64,000 nt of DNA from Temnothorax longispinosus (taxonomy: Eukaryota; Arthropoda; Insecta; Hymenoptera; Formicidae): contig NC_092359.1 of NCBI RefSeq assembly GCF_030848805.1, positions 14,056,102 through 14,120,101 on the forward strand, written 5' to 3'. Below, one piece after another: positions 9,310 to 21,414 of this stretch. Each line of letters begins with the position of its first letter. Position 1 is the first letter of the stretch. The translations under genes were made by a program, and so were the position numbers. A model generated the notes under the pieces. It did not search any database. It saw only the letters and a list, made by a program, of their open reading frames with translations, and was not told where the DNA came from.

Positions 9310-10602
9310 TAATTAAAAAATTTTTTTGGAACATTTTTTTCAGAGAACACTTAGACGTCTTAACAACGTCTTAAAGACGTCCCCCAATCGGGACAACTAA
9401 AAATTATAGTAAAATTGTGATAACTGCAACTATTGTAAGGTTATATTTACAAATATTATAGCAATAGTAACTATAAAATGGTAACCCGTACCATAATTAT
9501 TTTACTATGCAATTATAATCGCAAATACAAAAAATTTTTTGTTCAGTGTGTATGGTTGTGACATTAAATAATGCAAAATATCTGAGTGCCAAATTAGCTG
9601 GCAGTAAATACTCACAGGCTATAACTGCGTCCGGTACTTACTGCCAGTACTGAAAATCTGTTTACTCGAATAAATCATGTACACTATACATTTTCAGAAC
9701 GCAGTTTTAGTTATATCTAAATTAGTCACGTCGTGTTTTTGGTTGATAAATGTCACAGTTGATAATGACTGCATTTTCGATATTTACTACCAGTACTGAA
9801 AATCTGTAGTGTACAGGTGGAAACAGAAAAATTGTCCAGTTAGTTCCGGAACGCATTCTATATATTTAATATCTAGTTACTATGTCATCAGCAATTACCA
9901 ATTTTTGTAACATTTCAATATATTTGACATCTTATTTGTCTGCTCTTATAATGAATTACTGCGCAAGCTGTGTGCTCATTAGTGCTTATCCACTTCCGAA
10001 TGGGATGCATTCCGAAACTCAACCGGACAACCTTTCTGTCCCCAACGTACACTATAGATTTTCAGTATTGGTAGTAAATATCGGAAAGCAGTCATTATCA
10101 ACTGTAACATTTATCAACTAAAAACACGACGTGACCAATTTAGATATAACTACGACTGCGTTCTGTAAATATATTTACTGCTAGCTAATTCGACACTCAG
10201 ATATTTTGCATTATTTAATGTCATACAATTACGCAATTAAGGCGAAACTGTTTGAAAACGCGTTAACAAGAGAAAGAATAGGAGACAGAAGCTAGAATTA
10301 TTTAATACACCGGTATATCAATAATTTAATATTTACATAATTTTCTAAAAAAAAAAACCGCAATTTCTATTGTAAATATACTTAGCGACACTTAGCGTGA
10401 GACACATGCCTCTTGATATTAAATTATTCACATATACCGATTTATCAAGCAGCACTAGCTCTTCAATCATATTTTTCTTCTTATCAATAAGTTTTTGTCT
10501 AAAAGACACTTGGACGTCTTATAAAAACATAAGACACGTCTTTTAGACGCCTTTAAGACGTTTAAAGTGTTCTCTAGAAAAAATGTTCCAAAAAAATTTT
10601 TT
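9310..10602. mobile_element. Foldback element with a second foldback nested inside
   Basis: The outer arms begin TTTTTTTGGAACATTTTTTT and CAGAGAACACTTAGACGTCT and are mirrored at 10500-10602. The inner arms (about 9550-9850 and 10040-10227) share GACATTAAATAATGCAAAAT and CACGTCGTGTTTTTGGTTGA in inverted form. The inner part contains CAGTACTGAAAATCTGTA words that also occur near 23000-23370. There is no coding capacity. Confidence 0.65.
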
Positions 10603-10847
10603 TCTATTCTGCCGTCAACTGTACGTCACATATTGGAACGCAATTAATGTAAATATCTGTAATGTTCTAAAAAATGTTTTATAGAAAACAACTTTTAGGC
10701 GTCTGTTCGGAAAGTCTTGAAGACGTCTCTTTTAAGACGTCTTTAAGACATGTACATACGTTATCTGGGTTATTTTATCTTTATGATTAAATCTTTATGA
10801 CTAAATAATTTTCATTATTGGTGAATGTGTTAATGTGAAATTAATTG

Positions 10848-10849
<2 letters not shown>

Positions 10850-10889
<40 letters not shown>
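10850..10889. repeat. (TA)n microsatellite
   Basis: About 20 uninterrupted TA units at the edge of the GC-rich island. Confidence 0.95.
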
Positions 10890-10894
<5 letters not shown>

Positions 10895-12370
10895 GACGTT
10901 GCGGCTCGCCGCATCGTCGCGGCGCCCCGCTGCCGTCACAAGACGCGGAATTTCGCGCCCAGGGACGGACCAGGGAGGCAACGGCGAGATCTCCAGGGGT
11001 CGTTTTTAATCGCGTTTCCGCATTCTGATTACTTTCTTTTGTTTTTATGCAATGTAATACGCGCGGCACCTCACCCACACCACGGCAAACCTTCGAGGGA
11101 GTAATCGGCGAAGGAAATCAAGGACGATTGATAACCGAGGAGGGGTGGCAAGCACGGAAGCAGCAGAGATCACGGGCTGGCGAGAGCAACGCGGCAGGCG
11201 TGCGGCACGTGAGGCAGCGACGGACGAGGCCGCCAATAGCGGGGCCCCAGACGCCTGGGTAAAAACCCGGCTTCAGCAAATGATCTCCACAAAACACCGA
11301 CCCACGGGGTGGCTGGCCATCGCCCCAGGGTCAAACCGGAGGCACACCGGCACGAGCGAAGTTCCGTCCGCCGCTAAGGACAAAATTTGAGGAGTTGTAC
11401 GCCGCCGAGGGACCGTTGCCCGCCCCCGAAGGATCTCGTATCGACAGCACTGCGCCGGGACACCGCGCCGGGCTTGCAAGCTCGCGCCCGATTGGCTCGC
11501 GCGCCCCTCAGAAAGGGGTACCGTATCGATTCCGCAATCGAGCGGGTCTAGCGTTTCACTCTCTGGTCGTCCGTCGGCGAGAAAATACGTTTTGATTAAG
11601 ATACGCGATAGCCACCCCGAATCGGGTATTCCGAATTATGTCTGGCGGATCGAGGATTGTTGGAAGAAGGTGACGGCGAGAAGCTCAGGAGGAGGCATAT
11701 CACCGGTGAGGTTGCCCGTAAATCGCGATATGTAAAGCCACGACACCGCCCTCCGGTGCACGCTCTCGCTCGGGATAACGTATGTTAAGATTGAGTGTAA
11801 TTTCGCGATCGATAACGAGAGCGAAGGGCCTCGGGATGGTATCGTGGCCGCGGAACCGTGGCGCAAGCGTTGTGGCGAATCCCTGGAGATCGCGATAGGC
11901 GTTAATGAGTTCGATATCGCAAGTATATTGCGTTGTCCTCGCGACCTTGGTGTACGGCCGCATACGAGCCGGTAGTTCGTCAATTGCGTTACCGTTTCTT
12001 CGCGTCGGGAAATTCTGGTGTTTGAGCGTCGGTGTTAGCGTATCGATTTGTGTTCGGATCTCGTTATTACGGGTGATAATTGTGCTCTCGCGTTGAGAAA
12101 CTTGCGTCCGGTATTAATTGCGTTACGTCCTATGGCGTCCCTGCTCGTGATAATCTCGAATTTTGCGTTGGAATGTCGATGGCATTGTTAATCGCGGTCG
12201 AAGGTCGTTCCCGCCGATTGATTAATTATGTTAGACTTGTATTCGCGTTAAGAAATGACCGGCGTTCACACGTTTCGTGCGTTTAGATGTTACTTGCGTA
12301 GTTCTTCCTGGCGTTCCGTGGTTATTAGACGCGTACTTCGAGTCAAAGGTGGTGTGGCCTTCTCCACACC

Positions 12371-12381
12371 TGGCGCCCAAC
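12371..12381 (+). promoter_or_regulatory. Primer-binding-site-like motif (tRNA-Lys)
   Basis: TGGCGCCCAAC follows a possible LTR end (TCTCCACA) by two bases. Confidence 0.4.
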
Positions 12382-12790
12382 ATTATTAGCGATATCGCGA
12401 CTTGCTTGGTTAAACGACTCGGCGCCTCCCCGTTGCGCCCGAGCCGAATATCTCACGTTAAGTTAAGATATCATTGCGACAGAGTTTTCGTACGGTTTTC
12501 GACTCGAATTATTAATTGTGTGAGAATAGAGCCTTCAGCGTGTTTATTAGAGACTCAATTTCTTGATTTGTTTATTGAATTTATTTTCTCGACAACCAGT
12601 ACTCAATAAATGTTATTTTCTTTGTTATCTGACTGAGTATGAAATTATCGTGTCACCCCGCCGAATATAGCGCTGCCCTTCATTAACCCCGCCCGTGATT
12701 AGGTCAAGCTAGCCGATTCCACGCACCTCCACACTTCGTTTTGCGTCTCGTTTAGGTTTTCGCGATTTCGTGGATGCGAATGTACGCGTC

Positions 12791-12801
12791 TGGCGCCCAA
12801 C
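12791..12801 (+). promoter_or_regulatory. Second primer-binding-site-like motif (tRNA-Lys)
   Basis: The same 11-mer as at 12371, 420 bp downstream and after the AATAAA. Confidence 0.4.
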
Positions 12802-13211
12802 ATTTGGAACATTTCGTGGAGTATCGGAGGTGCGAGGAAATCACTGGAGAGGCCAACCATCCCGCTCTCCTAAGTCCTTTTGATCCGGCACACGTCCCGG
12901 AGCGGTCCGGGAGTGTAAAAAGTCGTGACAATATATTACGATTCAACATCGACTCTTATATTTAGGGCGTGCTCACTAGCAGGGCCTCTGACATAACCTT
13001 TTTGTTTACGAAGTGTGCTCCTCATCCGGGCCTTCGTTTATACCTGCTTTGCAAGGCATTAAACTTTCTCGGTAAGAGTCGACAGAGAGCAAAATTCAAA
13101 AATTTGTTTGCATTAACGCAACAATACCAGGAGATATTTTCTAGTAGATACTGATAATGTGATCAAAATATTTTTTTAATATACTCACAATATACCAAGA
13201 AATATTCTCAG

Positions 13212-14466
13212 TAGGGGAGAGTTGGCAATTACTAAGCCCCTAAGAACTGAAGCGTATATCTAAGCTCAGAAATGCTTCAAAAAAACAAAATGTGCAGTTT
13301 TAGATAAGTAATTTATTTGGCTATCTATATATTATAGCAATAATCTTGAAAGTTAATCACAAACTGAAATATTAATAATTTTCCAAAAAATGAGAAAACG
13401 CGGTATTATCAAACTGGTCTGATAATATCGATCGTGACCAGGTCTGATAAAATCATGCCCAGTTTAATAAAACCGTGCCTATAAAAATTACTTTGGCTTC
13501 AGCCAGTGACATGAAGTAGAACACAATAACAAAATGATTTTTTATATTTATGCATTAAGGTGATCCTAAAGCCGTGATCCTAGCCGGTTTTTTTCAGTTT
13601 TTTTCTTAGCACTAATCTTTTAATTGGCTTTATAGAAATGCAAAATTCTTGTCTAGAATTAAAGTACGCATCAATATCTAGGTCATGGTGGTCGAATTTA
13701 TATCGAAAACGAAAAAAAATTAATATTTTTTGTTATACGTGACGACCACCACATATAAATTCGACCACCATGACCTAGATTTTAATGCGTACTTTAATTC
13801 TAGACAAAAATTTTGCATTTCTATAAAGCCAATTAAAAGATTAGTGCTAAGAAAAAAACCGAAAAAAACCGGCTAGAATCACGGCTTTAGGATCACCTTA
13901 ATATTGTCTGGTAGGTACCTACATATAAAAATAAGTGAATGTGTTAACAAATAACGATCATTATAAATTCAAATCAAAACCTAAGCAACGATTTTTTCTG
14001 TAAGCATCTTACATTGTAAACTAAACAGTCTTGGTAACTCTTAACACACAGTTATCGTTATACCTATGAGTATTATACCTTAGGCGTGAAATTATCAAAC
14101 TCAATTATTTCACTTTACAACCTTAAAATATATAGGAAAGAAACGCGTGTTTCTAAAATCACTTTGCAACCTAATTTTAGAGTGTTTTAGCCTATCAAAT
14201 CCGTCAAATTTATTTCTTTAATGTAAATATTATATTACTCACCTCTTATCGAAACTACCAGCAAAATTGCAACGAATAAGCAGAAAAGCTTCCAGAGCGC
14301 AGTGTCTTTACATGGACGACCGGAACGAATTGACGGCGCATGCGGGTGGGGTATTTCGTGTTACTCTGTGATATTAACATTATTGTAGGCGCGTAATACA
14401 AATAGTTATTGAGTTAAACAACGGCGCGGATTTGTCAACCGCGCGGTAATATCCAACTCTCCCCTA
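13212..14466. mobile_element. TIR element with TAGGGGAGAGTTGG ends
   Basis: The left end TAGGGGAGAGTTGG and right end CCAACTCTCCCCTA are exact reverse complements over 14 bp. The interior is AT-rich, non-coding and hosts a younger TTAA MITE (13555-13901). Related TAGGGGAGACC ends occur at 29090 and 36233. Confidence 0.7.
13555..13901. mobile_element. TTAA-flanked palindromic MITE, family B (copy 1)
   Basis: 347 bp with TTAA at both ends and arms beginning GGTGATCCTAAAGCCGTGAT; almost the whole element is one inverted repeat. A nearly identical 347-bp copy is at 43091-43437, which suggests recent activity. Confidence 0.9.
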
Positions 14467-14750
14467 TATACTGAGTAAGCTTCTAGGGTAGACATTAGAA
14501 CATTCTCATAGACGTTCATAAAATATCATAGACGTATTTTGAATATCAACAGGATATACATCATTATATACACAATCTACGTTTGCGATAACTGAGTACA
14601 TTCTCAGGATCTACCTGTGCTGTGTGGGAAGGGGACCTCCTACGCCGCCTGACAGATCTTCTTATAGAATTAATTATATAATTATAAAGTTAATTGGAAA
14701 ATTATATTTGTAAGGTAATGACATGCAAAAGATGTGCTATAATAGTTTTA

Positions 14751-15005
14751 AGATATCTTATGCAAAGCATAATTTATCAATTCAAATTAATATATCCTAA
14801 AGGATATTCTTCAGAAGATCTCGTAAGATATCTTATGCAAAGCCAACGGATATGGCAGAATATTTAGATATCGTGAGATTATAATAGGGTATTTCACGAT
14901 ATCCTATTGAAATATCCCGGGCAAAATCTGCTGCGATATCCGTGAGATCGTATTTGGAAATCTGGGACAATTTGGGATATCCTCAGGATACAGTGTGTTG
15001 TGTGG
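14751..15005. repeat. Dispersed repeat rich in GATATC words (copy 1)
   Basis: About 250 bp matching 28804-29038, with shared words AGAAGATCTCGTAAGATATC, CACGATATCCTATTG and TCTGGGACAATTTGGGATAT. It ends in GTGTTGTGTGGG, related to the ACAGCAC ends seen elsewhere. Confidence 0.8.
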
Positions 15006-15019
15006 GTATATATATAAAA

Positions 15020-15715
15020 TATTGTTAAATTTGGTCAATTAATTCCCAAAAAATTGGAAAAATTTCGGTACTGGCTTCCAAAAAGATCGGTAACAAAAAA
15101 TTATACACTTTATAGGACTCCCCGGAAAATTCTATCCCTGTTTTATATACAATTCTTTGAGATTTGGTCAATTTATTCCCGAAAAATTTGAAAAATTTTG
15201 GATACCAGTTTCCAAAAAGATCGGTAACGAAAAGCTATACAGTTTATAACACTTCCCGAGAAATTCTATTTCTGTTTTATATACAATTCTTTAAGATTTG
15301 ATCAATTATTTTTTCAAAAAGATCGGTAACGAAAAATTATACTTTATATCACAAAATTCAATTTTTTGAAATTTGGTCAATTAATTCTCGAAAAATTGAA
15401 AAAATTTTGGTACCAGCTTCCAAAAAGATCGGTAACAAAAAATTATACATTTTGTATCACTCCCCGGAAAATTCTACCCCTGTTTCATATATAATTCTTT
15501 GAGATTTGGTCAATTATTTCTCGTAAAAATTAGAAAAATTCAAAAAATTGGTTTCCAGAAAATAAATAACGAAAAACTACACACTCTATAGCACTCCCCG
15601 GAAAATTCTACCTCTATTTTATAACGTTTTAATACAAATTCGGTCCAATAGTTTTTAAGTTAAAAACGTTCTAAAAACGTTCAAACATACACCACCCGTA
15701 AGAATTTTATAGATT
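15020..15715 (-). repeat. Helitron-type internal repeats (about 130-bp units), truncated
   Basis: Five imperfect units each contain GATTTGGTCAATTAATTCCC, CAAAAAGATCGGTAAC and ACTCCCCGGAAAATTCTA. The same units fill the better delimited Helitron at 17280-19250. The right end (CATACACCACCCGTAAGAAT) matches a Helitron 5' end but is cut by the GC-rich element starting near 15717. Confidence 0.65.
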
Positions 15716-15716
15716 G

Positions 15717-17000
15717 TAACGGCCTGACTTTGTCGAACGCGGACTGGCTTGCGGGATCAGGAGTCCGATGACAGGCCCAGAGAAAATAATCAATTTAGTG
15801 AGACATATAGTAGTTTATTCACAGTTAATATATACACGACGTGGTATTTTATATGTCGCGGGGACGGGTGGAACGCGGTATATACAACGCAGGGGGCAGT
15901 GCGGGTGCACTCGATAGCGGACGCGGTCGCACGCGATGCGACGGACTTGGTAGCACTTGCTATAGCGCAGGGACGGACAGAACGCGGTATGTACAACGAA
16001 GAAGTAGCTGCGGGCGCACTTGCTAACGAACGCGGTATCGTTACTCCACGTGCTCGGTATTTTACATGGACGTATGACAGCACATAGACGGACGCGGTAT
16101 ATTACAGGTAGTGCATGTGCACTCGCTAACGATTTAATAACGACCGCGGTATCGTCACTCCACGTGCTCGGTATATTACATCGACGTATTACAGTACCTA
16201 GGCGGACGCGGTATATTACAGGTAGTGCATGTGCACTCGCTAACGATTTAATAACGACCGCGGTAGATTACGTAGCCGTATTATAGTACACGGGCGGGCG
16301 CGGTATATTGCAGATAGTGCATGTGCACTCGATAGCGACGCGAATATTACATCAGCTCTGTACGCTCGCGGATGCCGTGGTAATATGCGTGCGGGACGCG
16401 TAACGTGGGATGGAAGGTTTCCGGAGCCCCTGGGCGGCGGCAGCGAGAGCCCTCGTTGCGAGGCCGAGCGCGCTCGACCCCGCGTAACCGTGCCTTCGGG
16501 GTTTAAGTTGAAGGAGGGCGAGAACACCTGAGAGCTCTCAGTCGAGGCTCGGAGCACCGGACCTCGTTGGCGTGTTCCCTAGGAGTCGGGAATAGGTTTC
16601 GTCTTGGAAGTAGATTTCTAGCCGAAGTGTCTCCTTTTCTCGGAACGGCGGTTTATATACCCGCCCGGCGCGGCGGGTTTGCTAGGAGCGCCGATCGTCG
16701 CGCTGTGGTGGGGAAGCGCGGCGCCGCGCTCGTCTTCGGGGCGGCTCGGCTCCCTTCGTCGCTCGTCGGGAGGCACCGGTGCCGCGCTTGGCCCGCGCAC
16801 ACGGTGCGTTTTGAAAGGCGTTTAAGATGTGGGCGCACCGCGCCCTGGTCTTCGCCCGACTGGTCGTCGGTCGGGCGGCATCCGGCGGTCGTTTGCCGGG
16901 AACGATGCTTAGCGCACGGGGTGCATCGTTACAAGATTAGTATAGATAAACGAGCTTGTACAGCACACCACGAACCCATGTGACAACTTGTCTCGCGTGG
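15717..17000. mobile_element. GC-rich LTR-like island with tandem repeats
   Basis: The island opens with TGTAACGGCC; read on minus it closes GGCCGTTACA after an AATAAA (15814-15819 on the complement), as an LTR would. From about 15850 to 16350 there are degenerate repeats, and at 16095-16320 a clear 114-bp period (GGTATATTACAGGTAGTGCA, TCGCTAACGATTTAATAACG). No protein is recognisable. The right edge is unclear. Confidence 0.35.
16095..16320. repeat. 114-bp tandem repeat
   Basis: Two adjacent units start GTATATTACAGGTAGTGCAT at 16097 and 16211, with a degenerate third unit to about 16320. Confidence 0.8.
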
Positions 17001-17323
17001 AAAGTGTATGCGTGAACTATTTTGACATATATATTAGTCATTTATGCCTTCCAATACTCAAAATAGCTGCTATATTTTCCAAACTTCTTTTTGTTAATAA
17101 CTTTTTAACAAATAATGAGCGATGGCTGAAACTTTCTGAAGGTCACTCGGGGTCATGACCTTGACAACATGTATCAAGGTCATTGAAATCGGTGAGGTCG
17201 CCCTTAATCCGAAGTTTTACCATAATTTTATATAAAGTACCAAATTTGATATATAATTATATACAATCATATATATTTACTAGCTGGTTACCCGGGCTTC
17301 GCCCCGAAGGACATGTGTAATAA

Positions 17324-17823
17324 NNNNNNNNNNNNNNNNNNNNNNNNNNNNNNNNNNNNNNNNNNNNNNNNNNNNNNNNNNNNNNNNNNNNNNNNNNNNN
17401 NNNNNNNNNNNNNNNNNNNNNNNNNNNNNNNNNNNNNNNNNNNNNNNNNNNNNNNNNNNNNNNNNNNNNNNNNNNNNNNNNNNNNNNNNNNNNNNNNNNN
17501 NNNNNNNNNNNNNNNNNNNNNNNNNNNNNNNNNNNNNNNNNNNNNNNNNNNNNNNNNNNNNNNNNNNNNNNNNNNNNNNNNNNNNNNNNNNNNNNNNNNN
17601 NNNNNNNNNNNNNNNNNNNNNNNNNNNNNNNNNNNNNNNNNNNNNNNNNNNNNNNNNNNNNNNNNNNNNNNNNNNNNNNNNNNNNNNNNNNNNNNNNNNN
17701 NNNNNNNNNNNNNNNNNNNNNNNNNNNNNNNNNNNNNNNNNNNNNNNNNNNNNNNNNNNNNNNNNNNNNNNNNNNNNNNNNNNNNNNNNNNNNNNNNNNN
17801 NNNNNNNNNNNNNNNNNNNNNNN
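17324..17823. other. Assembly gap (500 N)
   Basis: Exactly 500 undetermined bases within the Helitron, next to a CCCTCT microsatellite that may have caused the gap. Open frames crossing it are meaningless. Confidence 1.
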
Positions 17824-17860
17824 CCCTCTCCCTCTCCCTCTCCCTCTCCCTTTCCCTCTC
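17824..17860. repeat. (CCCTCT)n microsatellite
   Basis: Six units are visible at the right edge of the gap. In the related Helitron at 46720 the same position carries a CT-rich microsatellite. Confidence 0.9.
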
Positions 17861-19414
17861 ATGAAAAATTGGATTATTTTACACACATATTTTAACAAAA
17901 TTTTGGCATCATTCTTTTTTGTGTAAATTATTTCTTGGAAATTCTTCTTTCCATTTATCCAAATTTTTAATGATAATCTTATTTATATAAAAATCGAATA
18001 AGTTGTTTCTCTCGTTTTAACTGCAGGTTATTGCAAGAAAACTCCAATAACTTTTTTATCACTCGCGACAGTCACGAAAGCTACGAATTGAAGTGACTGT
18101 TCACATATAATATGTGAAATAAACAACTTATCCTACATAAAAAAATAAATTGTTATCGAAAAATAATACATATCGTGGCAATTAAACCCATCCTCGAAAA
18201 ATTAATAAAATTTTTGAAAGATCGGTAACGAAAAACTAATACAGTTTATAACATTTTTCGAGAAATTCTACCTCTGTTTTATATACAATTATTTAAGATT
18301 CGATCAATTATTTCCCGAAAAATCCAAAAAATTTCTGATATCAATTTCCAAAAAGATCGGTAACGAAAAATTATACACTTTATATCACAAAATTCAATTC
18401 TTTGAAATTCGGGCAATTAATTCCCGAAAAATTGGAAAAATTTTGGTACCAGTTTCCAAAAAGATCGGAAACAAAAAATTATACACTTTATATCACTCCC
18501 CGGAAAATTCTATCCCTGTTTCATATATAATTCTTTGAGATTCGGTCAATTATTTCGCGTAAGAATTAAAAAAATTAGAAAAACCGGTTTCCAGAAGATC
18601 AGTAACGAAAAACTATACACTCTATAGCACTCCCCGGAAAATTCTACCCCTATTTTATATGGTTTTAATACAAATCCGGTCCAATAGTTTTTAAGTTAAA
18701 AACGTTCAAACATACACCACACTTGTAAAAATTAAAAAAATTAAAAAAATGGGTTTCCAGAAAATAGATAACGAAAAACTATACACTCTATAGCACTCGC
18801 CGGAAAATTCTACCCCTCTTTTATATGGTTCTAAGTTCTAATATAAATTCGGTCCAATAGTTTTTAAGTTAATAACGTTTTTTTTATTTTTCTAATTCTT
18901 ACGGATGGTGTATGTTTGAACGTTTCTAACTTAAAGCTATTGGACCGAATTTGTATTAAAACCATATAAAATAGGGGTAGGATTTTCCGGGGAGTGCTAT
19001 AGAGTGTATAATTTTTCGTTATCTATTTTCTGAAAACCGATTTTTTAAATTCTTTTACCCGTAAGAATCAGAAAAATTAAAAAAATCGATTTCCAGAAAA
19101 TTGGTAACAAAAAAATACACACTCTATAGCACTCCCCGGAAAATTCTAGCCCTATTTTATGTACTTGTGGTAAAAATTCGGTCCAATAGTTTTCAAGTTA
19201 TTAGCGTTCAAACATACACCACCCGTAAGGATTTTATATAATAGTATAGATAATAGTATAGATAAATAGTATAGATATATAATTATATATAATTATATAT
19301 AATCTTTTTTTCCCGAGTATCCAGCATGTGAATGTCGTCATTCAATTTCAAAAATAATAGTAGTAGGAAGCGAATATAAATACTGCAAACTATCCACATA
19401 TCTATATATATATA

Positions 19415-19502
19415 TTAGGTTGGCCAATAAGTCCGTGCGGTTTTTATAAGTATAAATATATATCTACTTATAAAAACCGCACGGACTTATTAGCCAACCT
19501 AA
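19415..19502. mobile_element. 88-bp mariner MITE
   Basis: It is an almost perfect hairpin with ends TTAGGTTGGCCAATAAGTCC, the terminal repeat style of irritans/mellifera-type mariners, and is flanked by TA on both sides. It lies about 250 bp upstream of the exon 1 start of the UGT pseudogene and is absent from the matching upstream region of the intact gene (31850-32167). Confidence 0.85.
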
Positions 19503-19752
19503 TACATGTATGTACATGTTATTAATGACTTATTTATGCATATCTACTTTTCTATTTTTATGACGGTACAACTATTTACGGTACAGCTAAGTTGTCGAGA
19601 AAATCTCAATATTACCAGTCTGAATAAGTTACATAAAGTGATATCATGATAAACGCTATCGTCTCGAAATGAGGAGAGAAGGAATGCTACACTAGGCATG
19701 CAGATACATTCTTACCAGCTGATTGAGAGACCACGAGAAATTTTGCGCAACA

Positions 19753-19980
19753 ATGTTAAGTCGTGTCATTTTTCTTATTTATTGTATTTTAATGGGTGAT
19801 CTCGTGACAGCGTCGAAACCATTGTCGATTTTATTGATAGAGACTGTTTTGTCACCTAGCCACCACGTCTGGACGGAGCATTTGGTTACAAGATTGCTTC
19901 GCAAAAGTCACCATATACACGCAGTCAGCATATTAGAGACCAAGGACAAGGGTAAACTTGCGCAAAATTTAACATGCGCC
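19753..19980 (+). pseudogene. UGT pseudogene exon 1
   Basis: The start ATG follows GCGCAACA, the same context as in the intact gene. Residues 1-20 form a hydrophobic signal peptide. The sequence closely matches exon 1 of the intact gene (MLSRVIF..., WTEHLV, KGKLAQNLT). The donor is GTAAGT at 19981. Confidence 0.85.
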
Positions 19981-21414
19981 GTAAGTAGATATTATAGGAG
20001 ACTCGAAGACATTCTGAGAGATATAAATCAATTATTTGCAAATCATAAAACAAATAAGAAAAAATATAATTTTTCAATTTTAAAATGTTGTTTTCTATCT
20101 TACGTAAGATCAATGTGCTTTCGGAGATGCTAAATTGTCACATTTTCGTATGTAATCTCTCCTGTATAGCGAAGGGTAAAATGCCTTTACTTGTGACCAT
20201 GTAAGATTCTCGTATAAGTTAATAAGAGAAAAGTACTATAAAATAAGTAATTAATCATGACTGAAGATTAATCATTTTTGTATCGAAAAACTTGTTTTAC
20301 TCGAATTTTAAACATAATCTAATAAATATCAAAAGAGAAATTGCAGACTATGTAAATGTATACATTAGTGACCTGATTTAATTTTGGCCTTATCAATGAT
20401 CGCCGGTTGTGTATGTATCAGTGACCGATATATTAGATCGAATGTGCTATTCAATGATCGACAGATTAATTTTTGATCCTGATAAAGTAAAGTTGGCTTT
20501 TCTTGCTACTTAAAGCCTGAAATTGGGGAAGAATGTAACATCAATAATGAAGAGAGTTTTTAAGCTATATTTTTATATAAGTGTTTCATTTGTAGTACTC
20601 ATAAATGGAGAATAAGAAATTATTTTTTACTCTTATGCCTTTACGATGAACTTAACGTAACGGGACGCGACGGGACGCGAAGTAACGTAACGTGAACTTA
20701 ACGGTTAAGCGGGTTAAGGTACGTCTTAAGTAGAGTATCAGAGGTCATCTTTTGGAAGTCATTTGTTGGAAAATAAAGTATTCCCACACAGCACATAATA
20801 TTGCAAAAATATTGCAGCAATATTATTTTTCCATTGCAATATTACAATGAAATGTATCAGAAATATTGCAGTAATATTACTGAGATATCTCAGTAATATT
20901 AAAATGTCCGCGAAAATGAATATCAGTAATATTACTGATATTTATTTCAGTAATATTGCGGTAATATTACTGCAATATATCAGTAATATTACGGTAAAAT
21001 TACTATAATATTTGCGTGATATTTGTATAATATTGCTAGGAATTAAAAAACCATTTTAATAATTTTTATTAAATTTTATTAAATTATTTTTAATAGTATT
21101 GTTACATACAATTTTAAAATAATATTGATATTGTAAACGCAATAATATTATTTGTGTAATATTGGATAATATTTATTTAATATTGTTAAAAATTAAAACA
21201 TTTTAATAAATATTATTAAATTTTATCAAATTGTTATTTTTAATAATAGTATTACATACAATATTAAGAACATAATATTGATATTATCTTTCTATCTCTT
21301 TCTTCTTCAAAACTGCTCCATGCTACTCTGCACTGTATGAATTTCCACTGATAAAGAATGACGTAACACTATAACATAATACAAAAACTGTAATTATTAT
21401 TTATATCTAATTAT
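19981..21414. other. Intron-like and AT-rich sequence with ATATTGC repeats
   Basis: It matches intron 1 of the intact UGT up to about 20163, then shows nothing coding. From 20786 (CCCACACAGCACATAATATT) a roughly 220-bp stretch is made of CAGTAATATTACTG-type short palindromes. 21290-21414 is a partial unit of the repeat described at 22951. Confidence 0.5.

Larger units (their letters stand above)
10889..12960 (+). mobile_element. GC-rich LTR-retrotransposon-like island, no intact genes
   Basis: The base composition changes sharply to GC- and CpG-rich. The island starts TGTTGTGACGTTGC, contains an AATAAA near 12605, and has two copies of TGGCGCCCAAC (12371 and 12791). That 11-mer is complementary to the 3' end of insect tRNA-Lys, a common Ty3/gypsy primer-binding site. 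No gag or pol protein is readable and the many short frames are not convincing. It is best described as LTR and leader remnants. Confidence 0.4.
17280..19250 (-). mobile_element. Non-autonomous Helitron with both termini
   Basis: Read on minus, the element starts TCTATACTATTATATAAAAT at 19250 and ends with the hairpin GGGGCGAAGCCCGGG, then TAACCAG and CTAG at 17283-17280. This fits the Helitron rules: 5' TC, 3' CTRR preceded by a short hairpin. The flanking bases are A on the 5' side and T on the 3' side, as expected for insertion between A and T. The interior is about 130-bp repeated units plus a 500-N gap. No Rep/helicase gene is visible, so it would depend on an autonomous relative. Confidence 0.75.

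Noticed and set aside
16567..16983. 138-residue open frame in the GC-rich island
   Set aside because: Composition-driven; no domain, no splice context and repeats all around.
17257..17898. Long open frames on both strands at 17.3-17.9 kb
   Set aside because: They consist mostly of undetermined bases from the 500-N gap; the same applies to 38409-39105.
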